Part shown: piece after piece, positions 17,654-27,200 of the stretch
How the letters are laid out: the number at the start of each line of letters is the position of its first letter
Numbering within the stretch: the stretch's first letter is position 1
Source: Mesonia hippocampi
GTDB lineage: Bacteria > Bacteroidota > Bacteroidia > Flavobacteriales > Flavobacteriaceae
Direction of reading: 5' to 3'
Length of the DNA: 64,000 nt
Assembly: GCF_014197445.1 (NCBI RefSeq)
Contig: NZ_JACIFO010000003.1
Location: 202,967-266,966, forward strand
Made by a program: the position numbers and the translations under genes
The notes under the pieces: model-generated
What the model was told of the DNA's origin: nothing
Databases searched by the model: none
Seen by the model: only the letters and a program-made list of their open reading frames with translations

Positions 17654-17672
17654 AAGCCGCTTAAAACGGCTT
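17654..17672 (-). terminator. Short terminator after the nucleotidyltransferase gene
   Basis: A 6-base stem (AAGCCG 17654-17659 with CGGCTT 17667-17672) and 7-base loop. In the leftward direction it is followed by a T-rich stretch (complement of 17644-17653). It lies about 70 bases after the gene stop. Confidence 0.5.
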
Positions 17673-17742
17673 ATATAAAATTAACTTAAGTAAAGTTATA
17701 AGGTTTGTGTAGCGGTTACCATCTTTATTGGAAAATCACTTT

Positions 17743-18543
17743 TTATTTCCAAACCTCGTTTAATGTTTCTCTGAAAAGCTTGTCAAGCTTTTCAGTTTCT
17801 GGTTTGAAATTTTTATTATAATCTTCTACTTTCTTTTCAAAGTGTTCAATTTGCTTTTCAACAAATTCATTAATTATATCAATTCGAGGTTCTTTGTCAA
17901 GTTCCTCTCCTGATTTTTTTCGATCCAATAAATTCTCAATTTCTTTTTTCAATTCAGGATTCTCAACTTGAGTATTTATAAGTTTTTCAAATTCCATTGG
18001 TGCCATTGTTCCCATAGATTCAATCCATTTACAAGCTAATATTGGTCTTAAAACATAAAAGTATTTTTTAACTCTTACTAAATCAGTTTGTAAATAGTCT
18101 CGATAATTTCCTTTTGCCATATGCAAATAATGATAAGTACAAGACTTTGGATTAAAATAATATTTGGTCAATTCACGCATTTTTTCCGCTGTCGAATATT
18201 GTTCTAAATAGATAAAAGGACTTCTCAACCATTCTAATAAAGGTGGATTTGACTTTCTAAATAATTTTAGAGTTTTTCTTAATTCCCAACCTGCAAAATC
18301 TAAATCATTTGGCAACATTACTTCCATATTATCCTTTCTGTCATCAATGGATAAATACCAATTCGGATTTTGAATATATAAGAATCTCACATCCCAATCA
18401 CTATCAGTTGAAGCAAACCCCCAAGCTCTACTTCCAGATTCAACAGCATACAGAATCTGAATTCCCTTTTCTTTTTCAATTCTTTTTAACTCACTTTTTA
18501 TTTCTTTAATCAATTTTCTCGTTTTTTTTGGTATGACGTACAA
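17743..18543 (-). CDS. RlaP/YcgL-type predicted nucleotidyltransferase
   Basis: Member of the DNA polymerase beta superfamily, close to the RNA-ligase-associated nucleotidyltransferases (PF10127). The active-site pattern is present in SGSRAWGFASTDSDWDVRF (Gly-Ser at 37-38, Asp49 and Asp51). A helical domain follows, with the family-like stretch RKSNPPLLEWLRSPFIY and YFNPKSCTYHYLHMAKGNYR. The C-terminal 50 residues are charged and probably coiled. No RNA ligase gene is nearby, so the RNA-repair link of the family is not supported here. The gene is more AT-rich and lysine-rich than its neighbours and lies in a pocket between conserved operons, suggesting acquisition. Substrate unknown. Confidence 0.83.
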   Translation of the reverse strand: MYVIPKKTRKLIKEIKSELKRIEKEKGIQILYAVESGSRAWGFASTDSDWDVRFLYIQNPNWYLSIDDRKDNMEVMLPNDLDFAGWELRKTLKLFRKSNPPLLEWLRSPFIYLEQYSTAEKMRELTKYYFNPKSCTYHYLHMAKGNYRDYLQTDLVRVKKYFYVLRPILACKWIESMGTMAPMEFEKLINTQVENPELKKEIENLLDRKKSGEELDKEPRIDIINEFVEKQIEHFEKKVEDYNKNFKPETEKLDKLFRETLNEVWK

Positions 18544-18550
18544 CGTCTTG

Positions 18551-18658
18551 GTATAACAGAAGTAGAGGTAAAGGTTTAGTTTCTGTTCCGTTGTGGTTTG
18601 TTTTTGCTGTTTACTTTTACTTGGAGGCGAAACAACTTAACCTCTATTTTTGTTATAC
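18551..18658. repeat. Long imperfect inverted repeat in the accessory pocket
   Basis: The 22 bases at 18551-18572 (starting GTATAACAGAAGTAGAGG) pair with the reverse complement of 18637-18658 (GTATAACAAAAATAGAGG...), 19 of 22 matching, around a 64-base centre. Both outer flanks contain related words (ACAACGTCTTG on the left, TTTGTTGGCAA on the right). It lies between the nucleotidyltransferase and the orphan membrane protein gene. The layout recalls cassette-boundary elements, but no integrase or precise attC core is present. Confidence 0.6.
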
Positions 18659-18713
18659 TTTGTTGGCAAATCGGTTTTTAATTCCGTAATTTAAATTTTT
18701 AAATTCAAATTTT

Positions 18714-19229
18714 ATGTCAAAACAAAATCTTATTGAAGATAATTTAGAATTATTAGATAACTGCTTAAATTATTTAATTGAGTCTGAAACTTTAAGTTTA
18801 TATTTTGACGATTTACGTATTAAACTTATTAACGACACCAACAAGAAAATCGAACTTTCTAATTCTGATAACAAAACAGTTGATGAACTTTTCGTTGATA
18901 TATTCTCAAAACAAACTCAACAGACAAAAAATTTAGTTAAAATAAGTGAAATCCTTTTGTATTTAGAATCAGAAAATCTGATAAGACTTATAGAAAAAAA
19001 TCATATTAGAATCACTTATCAAGGTATAATTCAAAGTTCTAAAGGTTACGTTAAGACTTATAAGTCAGAAGAGGTAACCTCCCAAAGAGTCTATAACGTG
19101 GAACAGATTCAGAAATTTCACCTTCGTTGGATGACCATTTTAACTTCGATAATTGCGGTTGGTACTCTTGTTGCTGCTGTTTATTACTTCTTTGAATTAT
19201 TCTCTTTTCAGATATGTGTACATAGATAA
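18714..19229 (+). CDS. Uncharacterised protein with C-terminal membrane anchor
   Basis: I do not recognise this 171-residue protein. It begins MSKQNLIEDNLELLDNC, is rich in Asn, Leu, Ile and Lys, and is mostly helical up to about residue 135. One hydrophobic segment (MTILTSIIAVGTLVAAVYYF, about residues 140-160) lies close to the C-terminus, so it is probably tail-anchored with the bulk in the cytoplasm. It stands alone between the inverted repeat and a noncoding stretch, in AT-rich sequence unlike the surrounding operons. Both sides carry the word TTGGCAA or its complement (18663-18669 and near 19290). This fits a mobile or recently gained gene of unknown role. Confidence 0.6.
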   Translation: MSKQNLIEDNLELLDNCLNYLIESETLSLYFDDLRIKLINDTNKKIELSNSDNKTVDELFVDIFSKQTQQTKNLVKISEILLYLESENLIRLIEKNHIRITYQGIIQSSKGYVKTYKSEEVTSQRVYNVEQIQKFHLRWMTILTSIIAVGTLVAAVYYFFELFSFQICVHR

Positions 19230-19672
19230 TAAATAGAATAGGCACAATTATAAAAATTAATACACTTAATAAAATTACCATAAGTTATTTAACTGTTTGC
19301 CAACTTCCATATACCCTCAAATATATACAACTTTTTAGCAAAAAACACTTAATTATATACGGAGTTAACTGCTTTACAAACTATTTTGAGGATACTTTCA
19401 GTCTGTGTCCAATGTTTTTATAAGAAATACTGGAGACACATTGGACTTATATTGGACTCACCTTGTACTCACCCAAAGTTTTATAAAGTATTTTTCGAGT
19501 TAATAAAGGTTGTCAGATAAATTAAGTCCTGCTGTTTTTAAGCAAGCTACAGAAATTTAGCAGAACTAAAAATAGAAAATTATTCTTATACATACCAAAA
19601 AATTAGTTACTTAAAAGCTCAAAAAAAAGCCTTGATGTAAACATCAAGGCTTTTTATATATGGATTGTTTTT
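19230..19672. other. Noncoding stretch with short repeats
   Basis: No convincing gene is visible. It holds a 9-base inverted repeat (GTCCAATGT at 19407-19415 with ACATTGGAC at 19438-19446), a direct repeat of ATTGGACT (19440-19447 and 19451-19458), and the terminator of the TonB-like gene near its right end. It may be the remnant of an insertion or a deleted gene. Confidence 0.5.
19624..19655. terminator. Strong terminator after the TonB-like gene
   Basis: A perfect 14-base stem (19624-19637 with 19642-19655, core GCCTTGATG/CATCAAGGC) has a 4-base loop and A/T tracts on both sides. It lies about 18 bases beyond the leftward gene's stop and closes the sprA-side gene run. Confidence 0.85.
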
Positions 19673-20395
19673 TTACTGAACTTTAAATACAATTGGTAAC
19701 GAGTATAATACCCCAACAGCTTTACCTCGCTGTTTTCCTGGTGTCATACTTGGTAACATTTTTACTACACGCTCAGCTTCTCGTTGCAATCTTGGGTGTG
19801 GTGCTCTTGCTTGCACTCCTGTAATTTTACCGTCTCTATCAATTTTAAAACGTACATAAACACGGTTAATACCACTTAAACCTAATTCTGCACCTAAATC
19901 TGTATTAAATTTCTTATTCACGAAATTTTTAATTTTTTCGCTCATACAGTCTTTACGCTCGTTATTAGACTTATATTTTTCGCAACCTGGAAAAATTGGC
20001 ACATCCTCGATAGCTGCAAAAGGGACATCTTCTATCACTTCTTCTGGAACATCTGCTACTTCTGCTACCTCAACAATTTCTGGAACTTCTTCTGTTACCT
20101 CTGTTGATTCTATAATTTGTTCTTCAATTTCAGAATCATCTTCAATAATCTCAATTTTTTCTGGTGCTGGTGGCGGTGGCGGTGGCGGTGGTGGCATATC
20201 TGGCGGCATCACTACTGGCGCTTCCTCTTCCTCTAATTGATCGAATTGAACTACATCTTGTTCTATAGCCTTTTTCTCGTAGGTTTTCCATTCAATGGCA
20301 ACATACGTAACGGCTAGCATTACAATAAGACCTACTTGAAAGAAAAGGATACTTCTCTTTCGTAAATCTTTTTTGGGGTTCTTTTTTGGTTCCAT
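19673..20395 (-). CDS. TonB-family energy transducer
   Basis: Links the proton-motive force of the inner membrane to outer-membrane receptors. It has a short basic cytoplasmic N-terminus, one membrane helix (SILFFQVGLIVMLAVTYVAI, about 15-34) and a rigid periplasmic linker with a run of prolines (PPDMPPPPPPPPPAP). An acidic EVAEV/EEV-rich stretch follows, then a C-terminal TonB domain (INRVYVRFKIDRDGKITGVQ and PSMTPGKQRGKAVGV). Length is 240 residues. A cysteine pair (FPGCEKYKSNNERKDC) precedes the TonB domain, as in many Bacteroidota homologues. No ExbB/ExbD genes are in view. It follows vanZ by 56 bases. Confidence 0.9.
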   Translation of the reverse strand: MEPKKNPKKDLRKRSILFFQVGLIVMLAVTYVAIEWKTYEKKAIEQDVVQFDQLEEEEAPVVMPPDMPPPPPPPPPAPEKIEIIEDDSEIEEQIIESTEVTEEVPEIVEVAEVADVPEEVIEDVPFAAIEDVPIFPGCEKYKSNNERKDCMSEKIKNFVNKKFNTDLGAELGLSGINRVYVRFKIDRDGKITGVQARAPHPRLQREAERVVKMLPSMTPGKQRGKAVGVLYSLPIVFKVQ

Positions 20396-20451
20396 AGTGT
20401 TTTAGTATCGGGTGCTAATGTAAATATTTTTTTACGAAATTAAAATACTAT

Positions 20452-20856
20452 TTAAATTTTATCGCGGTATTTATGATTAATAAATAGTAAAATCGGTACT
20501 GCAACGATTACTCCTAATGTATTAGCCAAGGCGTCGAAAAAATCAAATGTACGATAACTCGTTAGGCTTCCTTGTAGAAACTCAACAATTATGCCAAAAA
20601 CAATAGCAGCTATACAAATAATTATTATCGTTTTGGTTAAGTTGTGTTTTTTTATAGCAAAAAAAGCTAGCCCCCAAAGGCTAGCTAAACCACAATAAGC
20701 GATAAAATGCCATACTTTATCTGCTAATTGAAACTTTGGTCTAGGAATGTTAGAAATGTTCCCTAACGAAAGGTAAAGCAGTACTGCGGTATAGCAAATG
20801 GCCGCTGTAAATAATAGTTTTTTATGCTCCAATAAGCTCTTTATAAGCTGCTGCAT
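20452..20856 (-). CDS. VanZ-family membrane protein
   Basis: A 134-residue protein with four hydrophobic segments and the family pattern [16 protein letters not shown] and [23 protein letters not shown], where the acidic and aromatic residues are typical of VanZ-like proteins. The molecular role of the family is poorly defined; one member raises teicoplanin tolerance. The reading frame opens inside gcvH (35-base overlap), so the two are probably translated in a coupled way. A TTG at 20832 could be an alternative start. Confidence 0.8.
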   Translation of the reverse strand: MQQLIKSLLEHKKLLFTAAICYTAVLLYLSLGNISNIPRPKFQLADKVWHFIAYCGLASLWGLAFFAIKKHNLTKTIIIICIAAIVFGIIVEFLQGSLTSYRTFDFFDALANTLGVIVAVPILLFINHKYRDKI

Positions 20857-21202
20857 CTAATAAGCCTTCTACTTCTGCTGGGTTAGAGATTTTAATTTTA
20901 ATAATCCACCCGTTTTCATAAGGGGCTGTGTTTACATTTTCAGGCTCATCTTCCAGACCTTCGTTAAACTCGACGATTTCTCCTGAAAGCGGAAGAAATA
21001 AATCGGATACTGTTTTTACGGCTTCGACAGTTCCAAAAACCTCATCTTTGTCTAGGGTTTCGTCTAGCGTATCTACTTCTACATAAACGATGTCTCCTAA
21101 CTCGCTTTGAGCGAAATCGGTAATTCCTACAATTGCCACATCACCTTCAATCTTTACCCATTCGTGATCTTTGGTGTACTTCAATTCTTCTGGTATGTTC
21201 AT
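20822..21202 (-). CDS. gcvH: Glycine cleavage system H protein
   Basis: Lipoyl carrier that shuttles the aminomethyl group between P, T and L proteins. The lipoylated lysine is Lys63 in the motif [15 protein letters not shown], and the family start ([21 protein letters not shown]) is intact. The 126-residue length is normal. It lies 23 bases after sprA and overlaps vanZ. The P and T genes are not in the window, so the link with sprA is positional rather than functional. Confidence 0.96.
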   Translation of the reverse strand: MNIPEELKYTKDHEWVKIEGDVAIVGITDFAQSELGDIVYVEVDTLDETLDKDEVFGTVEAVKTVSDLFLPLSGEIVEFNEGLEDEPENVNTAPYENGWIIKIKISNPAEVEGLLDAAAYKELIGA

Positions 21203-21225
21203 AATTTATATATTTAGGTTGTTAT

Positions 21226-24200
21226 TTAATTTCCAAAATTATAACGCAAGGTTATTCCTGAACGTATGGTTGTTTGCGGGAAAGCCGTAGAGATAGCATA
21301 CTCCGAGAAGCTGTGGTCGTAAAAGAATATTGCGGTTAAGTTTTTTGTTATGGCATAATCTGCGTTAAAGGTAAAGCCCCAGATATCTTGCCCTGCAGTT
21401 GTTTGGCTGTTTTCTATATCTAGGTAACGTATAATGGTTTTGTTTCTTCTAAAAGAGAAATCTGCTTTAAAATTTAAATCGCTACTTAAAACGCGTCTGC
21501 TTCCTCCTAAATTACTTACTATTTTTAAGTTTTTAATACGGTATCCTAAGCCTACTATATATTCATTCCCTTGAATTTCGGTAAGTAAATTGTTATCAAA
21601 ACTTAACGATAAGGCTCTGTCTTTACGAACTTCTGCTAGAATTTTTATAGCGTTTTGCATCTCCATATCTAGCTTGATTAGGGGAGAGAATTGCTCTACT
21701 AAATTGATGTTAGAAATTAGCGTTTCACTTTTATAATCGCCTGCTTGGTTTAGGTTGTTTGTGCTATAAGGATTACTTCTGTTATAGCTTAAGTTGGTTT
21801 GGAATTGGTTAATATTATAGGTTGCACTGTACCCATGCTGCATACTAAAACGTTTAAAATTGTCTCTAAACCATTTAATACGCATTAGTCCTGTATATTT
21901 TACATTCCAGTTAGGCAGCGGGGTATCTCTAAATGTTCCTAAGCTTACACTAGCAGCATCTTTACCGGTATATGCTGCAAGAAACGAGGGTAATAAAACT
22001 TGTTGACTCCCTCCGCTAAAGCCTTTAGGGTAACCTGTTGCTTGATCTATATTGGCTGGATTACTTATATCTATTCCTGCTTGTTGTGCCAATCTTCTGG
22101 CTACAATCAACCTGTTTTCTCTAAATTCATTAAAGGCTTCCGAAAATTCCTGACTACTTTTACTAAAAGCAGAACCTAACATAATTGTCGATATGTTGAA
22201 ATTACCATAGGTGTTTGGTGTAAGCGATCGGTATTGTAAATCGTAAGGACTCACCCTGTAATTTTCTGTATAAGTTTCATTATACATTCTATTAGCATTA
22301 AGGTCTATGGTAAGGTCGGGCAGTAAATCTATTTCTGCCTGAATATTCAAATCTTTGGTTTCTGTTTGAGTATATAGCTCGTTAAATTCCTGATATAATG
22401 TTAACCACCCGTTTCTAGCGGCAATTTCTCGTACATCATTTTGCGCTCCAAATGTAAAGCCTGCCGTAGGTTTTAGCGTACCCACAAAACCAATATCATT
22501 GGTGTATCCCGGTAAGTATATCCCGTTGGTTTCTTGATAATTAATATTTACACGTTTTACTGCCGTAGCAACACCTATTAGGGTATTAAGTGCTTTGTCT
22601 CCAAAAGAAAGTTTGGTATTTGTATTTGGGGTGTTCGTTTTATTTTCCTCATCATCGCCACGTGAAAATCCTAAACGGTTTGGTAAGGTACGGCGCTGAA
22701 CAGATCTTAAGTTTTTACCTTTTTTCTTCAAACCAATATAACGGTAAAGCTTATCCATATCCAAGTTCCCGTTTATTTGATGGGTATTTGAATTTTGAAT
22801 AGAATTTCCTAAGTCTGGTATTCCTGGTAAATTTCGTAAAACTTCCGAGCCCTTTTGCCACTGAAAATTACCAGTATAAGAATATTGTGCCTGAATAAAC
22901 TCTAAAACAGGAATTTTTTTAAATGGAATATCATAATTTACTTGTAAACTTTGGTAATGTTGATTTGGGTCACCTACATCAAACATGTTATCCCAAATTC
23001 CTACGCTGTTATCCTGTGTATTATCTTCTCTAAAATAATTACGTACAATACGGTTACTAGAAGAGTTAAAGTTAAATTGTAAAGATTCGGTAAGTTTATA
23101 ATTCAAGCTATACTGCCAGTTAAAGCGATAATCACGCTGATACAGCTTTGGTAAACCTAATGAACCTGGAGGCAAATTAATTTCTCTAAAAGTTTGTTCG
23201 TTATATTGACGCACAATATTACTGCTGGCAGAAAAACTGGTTGGTAATAAATTAAAATTGAAATCTTTAATTGGCTGATAATACCTACTACTATCTAAAA
23301 AACTAATGTTTTTAAAAGGTTCTATCTTTTTAGGTCTAAAACTATAATCGTAGGTAGCCCCTAAATTTACATTTTGGTCTAAGGCCTCTTCTATCTCAAA
23401 ATCTCTATGATCTTCTTGGTTATACGCTCCAGAGATAGAGAAATTTTCTACATCATAAGGCTGTGCTTTACGGTCTTGATTGGTGCGTTCTTTTCTTAAC
23501 CCGATAACACTAACACTTTGCCTTAGGGTATAATCCTCTGCGCGCTCTTTTAACTCATCTTTTCTTGCTTGGTTGTTGGTGTTATCCAATAAGGTTTCCA
23601 ACTCTAGGTCTAAAAATTCTGGATCGTATTGTGGCGTAATCAGCTCCTCTCCTCTACTATAAGAAACCGGAATTTTGACCCCCCATTTTTTCGGCAATAA
23701 CTGCCCTACATTTACATTGGTTACTACATCGTATTGTTTTACATCTTCACGGCTACGTTGGTTAGGTCCTTGCTCTATCGAACCAAAACCTACTGTACTT
23801 CTTCTTCCTGTAGCAGAAATACTAGCAAAATCTGCAAAATTAGTATCCATATTTACCACCGCAGCCCAACCGCCTTGGTTTTTCATATCGGATAAACGTA
23901 ACTCGTTAAACCAAACTTCTCCTCCAACTTCTCGATCTCCCGTGTTTTTTAAGCCCAACATTACAATACGGATGTTCCCAAAGCTCGGGTTTCCTTTTAT
24001 ACCGACACGCATTCCATCGGTTGCTGTATTGCCAGAAATTGGTTGTAAATTTTCATCAAAAAAGTTTAAATCCTGCCTGTTGTATGTAGCGTTTCCTATT
24101 ACGGTAGATTTTATTTGCTGCAACAAATCTAGCGGCAGTAATAAATCGTTAGCTTCTGGCCAAACAACTCGCGGATCGCTACTGGTTTGATTGGTTACTT

Positions 24201-27200
24201 GTAAAGGAATTTCTACTTGGTAGAAGTTATCTGTAAAATCGGTTCCTATACGTACAAAGGCAGAAAGTTCGCCATCGCTAATAGGCGATGAAGGTGCTGG
24301 TAAGCTTTCTGCGTGTAAAAACATTTCCAAGTTTTTATATTGACGCATATCTACTTGGAAGTTTTTATAAACCCCTCTAGAGTCGCCAGGTGCTAAGCCT
24401 TTTACTTTTAAAGATAACGATTGTTCATCTTCACGAATACGCTGATTGTTATTAATCATCTCCTCTCGATAAACTCCTGGAGGTGTAACATAATACGAGG
24501 TTTGCTCTTCGCTTACTGCGGCTACTTCAAGGGTTGTGCCTGGTGTATTATCTGGGTCTGAACCATCTGGAACAATGGCTAAATTATACTTTCTATAATC
24601 ACCTCTTACTAAGTTTAAAGCACCAAAACGCACCACTACATCATCACTAAAACCACTTAAAAACATTCGCATAAAGCGCACCGAACGCAAATCGGCTATT
24701 CCGTTTACAGAAAATTCGCTTTCTGTACGAAGCGGCACTTTAAATTGCACCCAACGCACATCCATTTGTTCTCCGTTTTTAAGTGTTGTGGTTACTTCTT
24801 TAACATCGGTGATGTAATCGTGATTAATTCCGGCTACAGAACTTGTATTATTATCTATTCCCATGTTTCTATAGATAGGAACTTCATATTCGAAATAACT
24901 ATCTATGGTGTTCATGGTATTGTCTCTATTGATATCTTCGGTAGAAGGAAGTGTTGAGTTCCCTCTATTGGTTTGGCCTACATCTGTAGGTGAGTTTCCT
25001 TGCACTCCGTTATAGTTACGGTAACGTTCTACAATACCACCATCTACCGATAAGAAATATTCATAATTATCGTTAGAAGGGTCATCTAGGCCTGCAAACT
25101 GTGGGAAAAATTCTCGCTCTTCCTGATCGGTTAATCCATCTAAACCTATATCTTGGTTTACACGCTCTTGTCCTTCAGAATCAAAGGCATATACCAAGGA
25201 TTGGTTTGCTGGCACTTTTCCAAATGCGGTTGTAATGGTATTGTTTATCGAAGGGTCTTTAGGTAGACCATTTTCGTATTGTTTTCTTCCATCTTTTAAA
25301 ACATCTTCCGAAATACTTCCTAAGTTAAAGGTTATTTTCCCTTGGTTAAGGTTAGCATTCTCGTTGTAAACATAAGGGTCCATTACCCAAAACTCAATAA
25401 ATTCTACATTAGACTGTTCGAAGTTTGTGGTGGTAATTTCACGCATTATCCCACCAAAATTATCCTGAGGAGTTGGCAAGGTATTTCCGCCAGCTGCAGC
25501 AGGATTATAGTTATACATTCCTCGTTCTTTGGGATAGTATGCTAAATCTAAGGTATAAATTGCTTGTGTTTGTCCTTGTACAATATCGGTATTAGGGAAA
25601 ATTTCATCTACATAAACCCTACGTGTTGCATAGGTAGAAACATCTTCGTCGGTAATTCCTGTAGGACGTTGTCTGCTATAAAAAATAGGGTCTATGGTGT
25701 ACCAATTTAACTTTGCTCTACGGTAACCTGATGATAAATCGTTATTGGCTTTTTCTCCGCCAAAACCTAAAGGCGCACTTGATAAGAACCAAGATGTTGG
25801 CGACATTACAGAAATGGCTGTTTGAGAGGCTTCAAAATCATCTACATAAGAGGTTGCCTTACCATTAAAATCGTCTGCCTTAGGAGATCCCGGTTGCAGA
25901 TAAGCAAACTCTCCTCTCACCGAGAAGTTAGAAGCAACATCGGTATCTATATTAGGTAATTTATTAACTAAACGTGTAAAGAAAGGAACCTCGGTAGAAT
26001 AGTTTAGGTTTACACCATAAATAGAGTTATTTACAGGCTCGTAGCTATAGTTTGCTTTTTGAGTAATTGGACGCTCATTTAGGTTTAAAAAAGTACCTCC
26101 AATAATAAAATTATCACTAAACTTATGCTCCACATTAATTCCTGTAAAACGCTTTGTTTGCTGCCCAAACATAGCATTATTTTCGGTAGAAACTTGTACA
26201 GGTGTATTTGAAGCCAGCAAGGCATCGTTAATAATTTTTACGCGTCCTAATTGGTAATCTACCGTATAATCTACACCTTCTTGCAAAACACGTCCTCCTG
26301 CAGATACCGTTACAGAACCTTGCGGAACGTTAAAAGCTCCAATAGGGATACCGTCTTGCCCAGATGATTTATAGCTTCCTTTTAATTGGAATTTATTTTT
26401 CTCTGCATTTTCTTGCTCTGCTTGTGTTTTTGTAGTGGTATAGAGAGACCTAAAAACATAACGTTTTTGGTTGTCGTTGTAAGTACTTTCGTCTTTATAA
26501 TCTTCACTTCCTCCGGTAGGTGTTAAATCTAATTTATCAAACAGGTGTTTACCAAAAGGTTCTACCGAAGTAAAAATTATACGCCCGTTTTGTGAATCGA
26601 TAGTGAGGCCTTCTACAAAATCAAAGAAACCATCTCCGCCCGCAACGGGGTCGTTATTGGCATTTAATTTATCTAAACTAAATACTTGCAATAAGCTGGT
26701 TTTCTCTACATCGTTTGGTAAAGGTGTAGAGGAGTTTGGTGCTTGAGAAATATAGTTTAATGGTTGAGGGTCTGTGTAAAGAATATTAAACCTAAAATCC
26801 TCGCGTTCCAACTGGTAAGCATCTAAACTATAGATGTTTTTCATCATTAAATCCCAAATTGGTTCTTTAACATTGGTTACAGGGCTTTTTAGTAGTTTTA
26901 CTACTAAATTTTGCGTAATAGCAACCTCTTGCTGTGGGTTTTGGTTATTTGGAGGTGTATTAGGATTATTAGGGTTCATGCCTGTTTGTGTAGCATTTAC
27001 TCCATCATTAGCAAATTCTCCTACTTGATACACTTGCCCGTTTACGGTATATTGAAAGGCAATAGCCAAAATTTCATCGTTAGAGATGCGTTGGTTTAAT
27101 GAGATATACCCTAGTTGTGGGTGTAGTGTATATTCGTTAGTTTTTAGTTGACGAGCATTTTCTAATTTCGCATAATCTACACCTTCATCTACTTCCGAAG

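Noticed and set aside
18309..18509. Antisense open frame in the nucleotidyltransferase gene as a possible antitoxin
   Set aside because: It overlaps the active-site codons on the opposite strand and lacks a start signal and any antitoxin-like motif.
18541..18670. Integron attC site
   Set aside because: The inverted repeat has the right general shape, but the outer words do not fit the RYYYAAC/GTTRRRY core and no integrase gene is present; kept only as an unassigned inverted repeat.
20160..20215. Phase-variable tract in the TonB-like gene (GGT/GGC run)
   Set aside because: It is the proline linker normal for TonB proteins and its 3-base units cannot shift the frame.
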